This document shows, piece by piece, positions 1 through 9,200 of a DNA stretch of 64,000 bases (within the stretch, counting starts at the first letter, position 1; every line of letters begins with the position of its first letter). Source of the DNA: Lichenostomus cassidix (Eukaryota; Chordata; Aves; Passeriformes; Meliphagidae); contig CM039184.1 of assembly GCA_008360975.2 (NCBI GenBank), forward strand, positions 34,087,797 to 34,151,796, written 5' to 3'. A program made the translations under genes and the position numbers. Under the pieces are notes generated by a model that was not told the origin of the DNA, made no database searches, and saw only the letters and a list, made by a program, of their open reading frames with translations.

Positions 1-480
1 CCAACTTCATATTTCCATATTTCATATCATTGTATTTACAAAGCATATTATTCTATACTTCTGACACATGAAAATCAGTATTACAATACAAAAATCCTAT
101 GCCTTTGCATCTTTAAAAACATTATTTCAGAGGTTTAAGAATATTCATGTTGTCTTTTAGTATGTTTAATGTCTCAGATATGGTTTATTTCATAAGAGAT
201 CCACCTTTTTTATTACACAAACAGACAAAATCTCAAATAACATATGCAGGACTTCCAGCTACATTTTCTTTCTGGGTTTTTTTATGCATTTGGCTTTTTG
301 TTTTGATTGTGTTTTGGTTTGGTTTTTTTGAGATCCTACACTGACTGGTGGCAAAAAGAATACCATTTGAGGAATCTGCTTTTATATTAAGCAACCACAC
401 CTACAACCTGAACCAAAATAATTTAAAATTCATGAAAAAGTATCCTGCAACAAAACACTGTAGCAGCAGTTTGTTGTTAC
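1..480 (-). other. NEK1 intron (partial)
   Basis: AT-rich intronic sequence after the third NEK1 coding exon. No exon with kinase similarity, repeat family or RNA gene was recognised in it. Confidence 0.7.
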
Positions 481-578
481 CTGATCTTCAGAGAATAGGA
501 TTCCTTTCTGGGCATTTATCTTTTTAAATAGGTCTCCTCCTTCACAGTAATCCATCACTATGTACAGACAGCCATTTT
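481..578 (-). CDS. NEK1: NEK1 third coding exon (residues 72-104)
   Basis: This 98-nt exon (two bases completing Glu72, then 32 codons) encodes the end of the kinase N-lobe and the hinge: [19 protein letters not shown], with a gatekeeper-position Met80 before DYC. It ends SEDQ at a CAG|GTAACA donor (480-479) in phase 0. The acceptor, TTTACTTTACAG, lies at about 580. The next exon, expected to encode the DWF... helix and the HRD loop, is off the window. Confidence 0.94.
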
Positions 579-2593
579 CTGTAAAGTAAAAGACAAAATA
601 TTTAAAAAAGACAAAAATAAGGCCTTCTTTATGTAACTTTCTAAATATCTTCACTACAGCTACAGAAAAAGCAACAAAAAATTTACTTTTTCACATGCAG
701 CTTCAGATATAATTTAGTCCATTTTTTCAAACGTCAAGCAAAATTATTTTTATTATTTTGAATTTCACAACCTAATTTTCCTATTTTGGTAACAGTGGAT
801 TATTTTGATAGGGAGAGAAAAAAACTGCATCTACTGAACCAGTGCCCCAACATGGGGTACAAAACCACTATGAAATTAAAGGTGTCATTTATGAACACAA
901 TAGAAAACCAATCTTCAAACTGCTTTCAAACATCCTATAGATGCCTTATCCTAAAAATAGGGATCTTAAGATCTAATTTAGGTAGTTGCTCCTATTTGCC
1001 TTGTTCTTTCTTGGAATTTTACCTAGACTTGCCAGAACTTTAACCATCAGCTGTCATACTAGACATGCAGTTAATTTCAGAGTCTGAAGAACAGTAAGAG
1101 AACTTTCAGCAGACAATGAGAGATGGAAACAATTACTTTCTCATTTTTGAATGAAATCTGGGGAGATTTCAAAAAATCCCATGCAAGTTTCCAGCAGGGG
1201 GTACGAACAAATATAATACATTTCATTCAAAGTTACAACTTTCCCAGTTACTGACAAAAAAAAAAAAAATTAGGCAGAAGCAAATTTCAAGTAGCCAAAA
1301 CCAGAAGAACTACTCTACTCACATACTAGGCATGATTTTGAGAAGAGATGAATAACTGCAGAAAATCAGTCACATGCTGCTCAAAAGAAAAAAACTCCTA
1401 TTTTATGAAAATGTTAGTCACAGTACTTAAAAAACTCTGAATTAAAATCAATAGAATCATCTATGTCACTTAAATTTCACTCCCACCGAATGCCTCTAAA
1501 ATCTGTCTTTCAAAACATCAAACCCTTAAAGTTGTTTCTCTGGTTATTTTATTATCAGTATCATTAATAAGTATAATTTCAAAAGATGATTCTAGGAGTC
1601 TGGATTTCTTGCACATCTACTGCTGAAATAATTTTCTTTTATAAACTTTATATGCAGTATATTCGAGGTCAGTGTGTTCTAGCAATAAAGATGCAACACA
1701 AAGTCTTGTGAATCATGGATTACAGGATCTAAGTTGCAAGAAAAAGAAGCAGTCTTAAAGAACAGGCCTCCATGCAAAGAAGACAGCACTGTGGATTTAT
1801 AAACCAGAAGTGTGGCTATGTAATATGATTATGTCACAAAAATCTAATTTAACGACTAGAAAAAAATGAAAGCCCCAGGCAAAAGACATAAGGAAGTCAG
1901 CAGAAAGGAAGGAAAGAAGATATCAGAATCCCTAAACAGTATTTCAAATAATATTTAGGGGCTTTTGACAATATTTTAACTTTTATGATAGGTTTTGGGA
2001 ATCTTTTTTCTGTTTTGCCCATTTCCCAAGACATTCACTGTGAAGACAATATAGAATTGTATCTCTCCTTCCTTCATAGTCTGATGAAGTAAACAGTCCC
2101 ATCTATTTTTCCAGTTCTGAAAGCAATGATATGATTGCAGTTACTGAAGACTGCACTCTAAGGCAATACACTTGGACATAAAACTGCTCTTGCTAGGTTA
2201 TCAATATCCAAATTTAGACTGTAATTTAAACTACACAAATTTAACCTACTCAAGCATTCCAGTTGCTAGGGTATACACAAGTATTCAAGGAGACTTATGC
2301 TCTGGAGTAACAAGAGAATATCTTTCATTTAAGCATCAATCAAAATCAATACATGTGAGGTATAGTAATGAGTATTTGTTTATTTGTTGCCCTTTTCTCT
2401 AAATTACAATTATTTTTGAACATGAATGGGAATTGTGAAAAAATACAGAGGAAAATAACTGAAGTAAGTTATAAAGGTATGAAAAACACTGATTAAAGAG
2501 AAAAGACTCCCTGACTTTTAAACTGAATGCAGTAAGTAATGCACAGTCACTTTCTAGCATTACTTCTGGCTCTACTGTATTAGTTCATCATAC
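579..2593 (-). other. NEK1 intron of about 2 kb
   Basis: AT-rich intron between coding exons 2 and 3 of NEK1. A poly-A run lies near 1257-1269. I saw no further exon, transposon or RNA gene. Confidence 0.75.
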
Positions 2594-2690
2594 CTTCAAA
2601 TGACTCCCTATACAGGACAATATTTGGATGTTTCATGTTAGCCAATACAGCAACTTCTCTCCTTGATTCATCTCTCTCCTTATTTGACAT
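2594..2690 (-). CDS. NEK1: NEK1 second coding exon (residues 40-71 plus 1 nt)
   Basis: This 97-nt exon (32 codons plus one base) follows a short 82-bp intron. It begins [20 protein letters not shown] and carries the helix-C glutamate (Glu51 in RREV) that pairs with Lys33, then [12 protein letters not shown]. The acceptor is TTTTAAAG at 2692-2691 and the donor is GTATGA at 2593. The trailing G completes a Glu codon with AA from the next exon. Confidence 0.95.
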
Positions 2691-2772
2691 CTTTAAAAGG
2701 AAAAAAAAAATATTTTTGAGAACAGAAATACAAAAATAACAGATCAGGAATTTATTAATAATAATCACTCAC

Positions 2773-2889
2773 CTTTGAGATGTTTATTTCTTTAATAACA
2801 TACTGTTGGCCATCTTCTTTAGATTTGACAAGTATTGCTTTCCCAAAGGATCCTTCCCCAATCTTCCGTATTCTGATATATTTATCCAT
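2773..2889 (-). CDS. NEK1: NEK1 first coding exon (residues 1-39)
   Basis: The exon holds 39 codons from ATG at 2889-2887 to a CAAAG|GTGAGT donor, phase 0. It opens [17 protein letters not shown], so the kinase glycine-rich loop GEGSFG falls at residues 11-16 and the ATP-anchoring lysine (VIK) is Lys33, the position used in mammalian kinase-dead NEK1. The start is supported by homology, by an A at -3 and a G at +4, and by lack of kinase-like sequence upstream. The 5' UTR part of the same exon runs to an acceptor at about 2922, preceded by a T-rich tract. Confidence 0.95.
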
Positions 2890-2921
2890 AGTTCTTGTCT
2901 TAAGGCATCCTCACTCGAGTA
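2890..2921 (-). promoter_or_regulatory. NEK1: NEK1 5' UTR segment with a two-codon uORF
   Basis: Between an acceptor (CCCCAG, AG at 2923-2922) and the NEK1 ATG lies a 32-nt leader. It contains ATGCCTTAA (2908-2900 on the minus strand), an ATG with A at -3 followed by one Pro codon and a stop. The stop is only 10 nt before the true start. Such minimal uORFs can lower or condition translation. The effect here is inference. Confidence 0.6.
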
Positions 2922-4640
2922 CTGGGGAAAAAAAAAAACCACAAAAAAACCACTAGCCAGATTTAAATCAGGTCATGGCACTTTTTTTTTTTTTTTCAAA
3001 CTGAGAATGTTGATCCATTTGTCTCTTCAGTGGCTTTTCTGTAAGTCATCTACTCTTGGTCTCAATGCTAATTTGGTACAGTCGGCTCACTTTGGGCCAA
3101 CGAGGGCTGCATTACTAAAACTTGTTTCATCTTTCATTTTGGCTAAAAAGGATCTGTTTTATCTTTAAATAAATCAAGCAGTCAGTGCCAAAGCTTCTGA
3201 TTCAGCTGGCACACAAACATCATAGAGCTATAGCACCTGGTTAGTCTTTCATTCAACTTTACTTGGAAGAAATACAGTGGGGGTGGGGGGAATCCCTATG
3301 TGCTGTTTCTCAAAAAGCACTAAATCCAGTATCTTGAAAACTATAATGAAGCCAAAAATTGATTGAAATCAACAGATCCCCATCCCATTTTGAATCATTA
3401 TTGAATACAGAAAGGTGTGGCCTTAAAGCCTTTCTGACTGAAAGACTTTTTTCATGTTGTGCATAAAACAAATAATTACAAAATGGCACAAATCACTACT
3501 TTTACTGTACTATCTGACCATTTAGACTACCTTTTCAGATTAAACAGAGCATTCAGCTGAATTTCGATGGTGTTTAAAGTTCTATGTTAAAAATACTTTG
3601 GTCAAAACAGGACACTAGGGAGCTGCAGGTGGAGGCTGTAGCAATATACAGATGTGTCAGAACAGCAAAGGGAAAGGGCAAAACAAAGACCAAAGTGACA
3701 AATGTCAGGGCAAATTCACAGTAGACTAAAAGATCATATTTTTCACAGCAAAAAGAGCTTCCATACCTTGAGGAAGTTTCCATAAACTGAAAAAGACAAA
3801 AGGGTCCTAAGATTTTCTGCATTTAAGCCTCACTTGCTAGAACTAACAGCATTTCTGCTTTGCCGTATCAATCTTCCTTCCAACAGGAGATCCTAGTAGT
3901 TCAGATCCATACTGCACACACATCATAGGTCTCAGTTGGGGTATCTCCCCGATTTGAGATCATACTTTTTTTCCACAGAATTACCATGCATTAGACAAAG
4001 ATGCTACTTAACACGACCTATACCATGAAAGCAGACTAAAATGAATAAGCTTGACTGGCATAGCAAGACAAAACAAGAGAGATCTGAAGTAATCAGTTCT
4101 GCAAAAGAGGAGATGCAAAGCCTACTAAGACTAAGCATAACTACCAGGAAAGGAAAAAGCGAAAATTACAGGCTTACAATGTCTTGATGTGTTTTGTTTT
4201 TTTTTTTTTTCTCCTTACAGTACATAAAGACAGTTTAATGTAAAGTTACACTTCTAAAGATAGGAAAGACTTGGTGTTAACTTCGATATTGTCTTTGGTC
4301 AACAGTAAAAGCACAGCAGGTGGGACACAATTTGAACTTTGCATGACTTTACTGAAGTTTTCTTCTTACCCTAATATATGAAAGAACCAGTGCTGTTCTA
4401 CAGTTAAACCAGCTGCATTAGGCATAGCTTAGGGCTGCTACTGCGTGATGCTCCGTGCAAATAAAAATGGTCAACAACCAGCCTCTGGGCGAGAAGTTAC
4501 CGTTCAGTCAAAGCGGGTATATAATCTCCTGGGAGTTAGACAGCTTATTTTTACATATGGCAAGAGAAAAACAGGCGTCTGGAGAAAGGACATCAGCGCT
4601 GACAGGGCGTTGTCTTTTCAAGCCCAGGGCAGTAAGTCAG
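2922..4640 (-). other. NEK1 5' intron (upstream of the coding start)
   Basis: This is the presumed first intron of NEK1, between a 5' UTR exon in the CpG island and the exon carrying the start codon. It contains poly-T/A runs (about 2980-2997 and 4193-4211) and nothing else I recognise. The acceptor of a possible 20-nt exon at 3767-3786 is strong, but I see no other support for it. Confidence 0.55.
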
Positions 4641-5069
4641 TTCATCCACCACAGATAGGCAGGAAAGCGGCGCAAGTCACACCCCGAGGCAGCCCGACCG
4701 CCCGGAGCGCACGGCCAGGCCAGGGCCGCGTGTACAGGGAGGGGCAGGGCAGGCAGGGCTGGGCAGAGCAGGACAGAGCAGGGCCGAGCTGGGCCGCGCT
4801 CCGCAAGCGAGCCCCGCAGGCCGCCGCCCCCGCACAGCCAGAGCAAGCCCAGCACCGGGGCGAGAGGCGCGGCCGGGAACCCCCCGCCCCAGGGTGGCTG
4901 TGGGAGACCACCCGCTACCTGCCCGGCTCCGCAGAGGGACGGCCCCGGCCCCACCCCGCCTCAGGCTGCCCCGCGCCCGCCCCGTCCACACCCCGCCATA
5001 CCTGCCCGCCGCGGCCACGGCCGCCCAACCTGGCCTCGCGCCCGGCAAGGCCCCGCCCTCTCCGCCCCT

Positions 5070-5105
5070 ATTGGCGGTCCCACCCCGTAGCTCGGCTCCC
5101 ATTGG
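5070..5105 (-). promoter_or_regulatory. Paired inverted CCAAT boxes
   Basis: ATTGG occurs at 5070-5074 and again at 5101-5105, that is CCAAT on the NEK1 strand, 31 bp apart. Paired CCAAT boxes at about three helical turns are a familiar NF-Y layout in TATA-less promoters. The orientation and position would suit NEK1 initiation at around 5.0 kb. Confidence 0.5.
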
Positions 5106-5167
5106 GTGAGCCCGCCCAGGGGCGGAGCCGCGGCCCTGCCCGCCCGCCCTTTCCGCGTTAGCGGCGC

Positions 5168-5181
5168 TTCACCCTGGTAAC
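5168..5181. promoter_or_regulatory. RFX X-box-like site
   Basis: TTCACC-CT-GGTAAC is an imperfect inverted repeat that departs at one base from the X-box form GTNRCC-N(0-3)-RGYAAC. RFX factors use X-boxes to drive ciliary genes, and NEK1 is a ciliary kinase. Functional use is inference. Confidence 0.45.
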
Positions 5182-5192
5182 GCGCGGCCGGT

Positions 5193-5202
5193 GTCACGTG
5201 AC
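5193..5202. promoter_or_regulatory. GTCACGTGAC palindrome (CLEAR / E-box)
   Basis: This perfect 10-bp palindrome is identical to the consensus CLEAR element bound by TFEB/TFE3/MITF at lysosomal genes, and is also a USF/MYC E-box. It lies in the intergenic CpG island, about 1 kb upstream of the proposed CLCN3 exon 1 donor, and ClC-3 is a late-endosome/lysosome transporter. Confidence 0.55.
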
Positions 5203-6099
5203 GGGCGGGGCGCGCGCGGGTGTCAGCGTTTTGAGGGGAAAAACCCAAAAACCAGCTACAAGTGTTTCACGAACGACCCACAGCACCGCATAGCCCGGCA
5301 CCGGCGGTATGTGTGCTCCCAGGGACAGCCCGGGGCGGGGCTGAGCGCAGCGCTTACCGGGGAGGGTCGGGCTGCACCTGCGGCTCCTCCGTTCCCGACT
5401 CCAGAGCGCGCCTAAATGGCACCTACGGGCAAAAAGCCTCGTGATTCACAACGCGCTTTCTCAGTCCGAGCGCCGCACTTCATCACCCCGTTCATCAGGG
5501 CACGGCGCCCTCCGGGCTTGTTAGCCTTGCACAGAAACAGACCAGCGGGCATTTTCCTTGGGAAAAAAAAAAATCCACCCCTTGACTTGACACGTTTTGC
5601 TGTAGCCTTCATTCGCTGTGTGTTAAGTGAATCCCACACTGGCTCAGCACCCAGGAGTTCCGCGCTCAGCCCGACACTTGCGTTTTCTCTGCAGGTAAAA
5701 AACCCTTAAGCTCTCGGGGGTCCCGCAGCGCGCCGTCCCTGGGATTTACAGGTGGCGCAGTTTAGCCTGAAGCCGAGCGATGCCGCGATGTAGCCAGCAT
5801 CTCTCTGCCTCCTTTACCTGGGAAACCGCCTCCACCCCGATCGGAAGCGCGGGGCTGTCCTGCCTCCCTCCGGGCCCTCGGCCCGCCCTCGCAGCTGGGG
5901 AGCCCAGCGCGGGCCCCTCCCGGGCCGCCGGGAAGCCGCGCCCCTCGGCGGGCGGGCGGGAGCGGGGACGGAGCCGCGCCGGGCGGACGGCGGGAAGCAG
6001 AATCAGCAGTGACGGTGATGCTGACCCCGGCAGCCCGACGGGCGCCGAGCCTGCGCGGTGGAAATCCCCGCCCTCCCCGGGCCGAGGGGGCGGCGCTGG

Positions 6100-6209
6100 G
6101 CGGCGGAGCGGCCGCGGGTCTGGGGGGCTGCGCCCGTGTCCTGCTGGATCTCGGAGGGAGGATGAGCCAGCGCCTCCCCGGGGAGCAGCGGGCGGTGCTG
6201 CCCGCGCAG
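6100..6209 (+). other. CLCN3: Candidate CLCN3 5' UTR exon 1 (start not defined)
   Basis: CCCGCGCAG|GTACGG at 6209/6210 is the best plus-strand donor in CpG island B. The next CLCN3 exon starts at 17977 with 16 nt of leader before its ATG, so a separate upstream non-coding exon is required. The 5' end shown is arbitrary. RNA data could move or replace this exon. Confidence 0.45.
6162..6209 (+). promoter_or_regulatory. CLCN3: uORF in candidate exon 1, overlapping the CLCN3 start after splicing
   Basis: ATG at 6162 (A at -3) is followed by 16 open codons to the donor. If joined to 17977 it continues eight codons and stops at TGA 18001-18003, eight bases past the A of the CLCN3 ATG and in another frame. 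That makes a 24-codon uORF overlapping the main start. The CLCN3 ATG itself has T at -3. This depends on the exon 1 model being right. Confidence 0.4.
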
Positions 6210-9200
6210 GTACGGGCGGGGCGGGGCAGGGCAGGGCAGGCGCGGGTTCCCCCGCGGCCCAGGGACACGGCCCGGGAGCGAGCGGGGCCGAGGCGGCGGG
6301 AGGAGGGGAGCGGGCAGCCCCCGCCCGCCGAGCGGCTGCTGCGCCCTCACCGGAGAGGCGGCTCCCGCTCCGCCGGCCGGGGGCGGGAAGGGACGAACGG
6401 GGTGGCTCCTCGCCGACCCCTCACCTCGTCCGTGCGCCTCCCCCGAAAGGCCGGGGTGAGGGGGGGACGCCCAGCGTGTTTACACAGCGTAAACACGGCA
6501 CGTTTTCACCCTGCCGCCCCATCCCGGTGTCCTTCTGGGCAGCTTGTGCGCGTACGGAAAGCGAGGGGCTCCTCTGCTGGGAATAGCCAGCGTCCTCCCC
6601 ACGTAACCAGCGCTGCGAGGATTATTCTGCATGAGTTGCTCGCTTTATGTTGGCTCACGGGTTTGGCTAGTAGGGTAGCTCATAGTCAAGGGAGAGAGCC
6701 AATGAGCTGTTGTTGGAGCCTCATAATTAAATGGGCGTACAGGTCAGCGAGGTTAAAACTGAATATTGACTGCATTCTTTCATGTTATCTTCCCTACTTG
6801 TCCAAAATTCTTCCCTATCCAAAAACCTGGACATGGCTGTAAAACAAGTGTGTATCAATTCTCACCTAAAAGAAATTGCTGTGAATGTGACAGTGGAAAA
6901 TTGTGTGCTGATGGTGTACTATGTTCAGTGTAGCATAGTAAATTTGCTGTGTCACACTTTAAAGTACTAAAGTAGGTGAAATAGGGCCTTACAACCGATT
7001 TTAAAATGTTTCTGGTGCTAAACTATTAGAATAGATGCTTAAGTATTTTTGGCAACATGTTGGTAGTCATGTGGGTGTGATGGCTTGCACCTCATTTTTG
7101 AGGTTGTGGGACCTCTGAAGTTTCTGGTGCACAGTTTGTGAAAGAAATTGTCAGGTGAATTGGTGCTTTTAGATGTTTTTCTTTTTGGTGGACCTGTGGA
7201 GGGGTTTATGTTCTGTATCCCTTAGCAACAGAGATACTTCTTTGCAGATACAGCTATTTGAATGATGTGTTGGTATGACAGATTTGAAAGCAGATAGTCA
7301 TCAAAACTGTTTCTCTATTTAAGGAAATGGCAATATGCTGTAATGTAAAATCTAAAAAAAATATTTGTGCAGTATAGGAAACATACCTTTGTGAAGCATA
7401 ATAAAACTCACTACCTGTCACTATTGGTTTTCCTAAGATAACGCCTTCACTGACTAACTTGTAAATTTGATGTCTTGTCTCTTTGGATGGCAAGCAGATG
7501 TAAACTTGCTGCAAAGTTGTCAGAGTGGGAAGGAGTCCTGCTCTGGAAAAACTGCAGGTAGCTTGAAACTCTCAGCTTGAAACACAGTGACTCTGCATCT
7601 GTCTGCAACACATGTGAAAACAGAATTTACATGGTGTTCAGAAAAATGAAGCTTGCTTCTTGTTTGCTTCTGCTTAGTGTTGGTATGTGATGTGTCAGTC
7701 CTAAAAATTTTTTGCCTGACAGTAGTAGATGTCATACACAATGTATATTGTAATGTTTCTAGAAACATATTTTACTTGTTGTATTCCAAAATTTTTTTTA
7801 CCCAAATTTTTACATTGCCCTCTTTGAGTGGTTTACTATTCCACTGTTCTCTCTCTGGTGCATACTTGTGAGTTAAAGTAATCCCAGGTAAAATTCGCCC
7901 TTTCCTTCTTCTCTCCTTGAAATAAGAAAAACCTATCCAAATTCTTGACCAGGAAAGACACTGGAAACTGTTGGCCTTTGCTTTTTGTGACTGCATTGCT
8001 CTGAACCACTTTATTTTATGAATTTGTCAGCATTTTTCTCATGACCATGTTTATACTTCCGCTTGTACTCTCCTTCACACCAAATGTTTGGTAGCACATT
8101 GATGTTTGGGTAACCTGCAAGTGAAAATCCACTGCTCTGGTTACTCTATGAGTACGTGGGTCTGGCTGTGTGATACACGTTCTCCTGTTTACTGAATATA
8201 CAATTTAGCTTTTTTTCTCCACCACCCTTTGGCTTGGGGTCTGTTTGTGTGTGTCTTACCTTGGACAGCAGAGTTGCATTCCTTGAGTGTAAGCACTTAA
8301 GCTGGAACAACTGTTCCAAGTTCACAACCATTGCCAAAAGGCATTCTAGGAACATTCACATTGGGTTTTTTTCTGCTTATTTAGCTGACTTCATATGCAT
8401 ATGGTTAGGTGTAACTGTGCAGATCAGCTTTTCAGGGTAAAATCTTATAATAATTTGGCAGTAGGGATATTTTTGACTTGGTCATAAATTAAAAAAGTAG
8501 AATAGAAGCTCTGCTGATGAAGAGATTTGTGTCAGAAGTGGTAGTGTCAGTTTGAGTTAATTTCCTAATTCTCAGACTAGTCTGCATGTTCCTAAATTTC
8601 TGCTTTGGCACCTTGACAGCAGCAGTAACCCAATAAACTCCAAAGGTTGTCAGCAGTGGCAGTGATCATGTGCATGGAACTGCTTTTGTACTCTCCCTGC
8701 ATATTTTCCCAAAAATAAGATTTCAACTTAATGCCTGTAAGCAACTTCCCAATTCTGTGCTCCTTGTTTCAGTTGTTCCCTTATGTCATAACCTAAAAGT
8801 GCAGGTTCTGTGCTGGCTGACTTGCAAAAGCTGTTCAGGTGAAAGGCCAACTTTTTATCTGTGCTCGTGAATGAGGAGGCTCTGCAATACAGTACTTCGT
8901 GCTTGTTTATGAGCCATACTTCAGAAACTGAAGATGCTCAGAATACTAGAAAGTTGACAATTACAAATTTTTAGAGTTGGTTAACTTAAACTTGTTTTTG
9001 AATTTTGAAAGCCTTTATAAAATCATCTGAAAGAATAAAATCTAGACAAAAACTGTTCATTTAAATTGATTATGATAGGGTTGTAAACAGATAAAAATTT
9101 TTTCTGCTGGGATGTGTTCTTTAGAAACATAGAAACTGAAAAATGTAAATTGTTGAGATAGTAATTATACTTAATGAACTGATATTTTTTTATTATTGGA

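Larger units (their letters stand above)
481..2921 (-). other. NEK1: NEK1 gene, 5' coding part (overview)
   Basis: Three coding exons on the minus strand, in the order 2889-2773, 2690-2594 and 578-481, join in phase into the first 104 residues of a NIMA-related kinase. The product is a Ser/Thr (dual-specificity) kinase known to act at centrosomes, primary cilia and in DNA-damage signalling. The joined residues hold the glycine-rich loop, the catalytic lysine, the helix-C glutamate and the hinge. The catalytic loop, the DFG motif and the long coiled-coil C-terminus must lie beyond the left edge. The gene starts head to head with CLCN3, an arrangement also known in mammals. Identity as NEK1 rather than another NEK rests on close match to remembered mammalian NEK1 over all three exons. 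Confidence 0.95.
4640..5420. promoter_or_regulatory. CpG island A, probable NEK1 side of a bidirectional promoter
   Basis: The stretch is very rich in G+C and CpG against an AT-rich background, with many GGGCGG/CCGCCC boxes and no TATA box. It holds two ATTGG boxes (CCAAT on the minus strand), an X-box-like site and a CACGTG palindrome. On the minus strand, good splice donors lie at GCAG|GTATGG (GT at 5001-5000), GCAG|GTAGCG (4918-4917) and CCCG|GTAAGC (5357-5356). Any of these could end a non-coding NEK1 exon 1. The transcription start cannot be fixed from sequence. Confidence 0.75.
5700..6480 (+). promoter_or_regulatory. CLCN3: CpG island B, probable CLCN3 upstream promoter
   Basis: A second G+C- and CpG-dense block follows a less rich gap at 5420-5700. 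It contains GC boxes and no TATA box, and ends around a good plus-strand donor at 6210. It most likely drives the transcript that reaches the MESEQLF... coding exon at 18 kb. The long open frames here on both strands are what G+C-rich sequence gives by chance. Confidence 0.65.

Noticed and set aside
3767..3786. Possible 20-nt NEK1 leader microexon on the minus strand, with good acceptor (TCTTTTTCAG) and donor (AAG|GTATGG)
   Set aside because: Such pairs occur by chance in long introns. I have no homology or transcript support.
4445..5415. Long overlapping open frames on both strands in CpG island A (up to 238 codons)
   Set aside because: They are Pro/Arg/Ala/Gly-rich in every frame, as expected of G+C-rich DNA with few stops. 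There is no recognisable domain, and promoter context explains the region.
5762..6842. Open frames of 168-277 codons in and after CpG island B
   Set aside because: Same compositional effect. Frames overlap on both strands, with no homology that I recognise and no splice-consistent extension.
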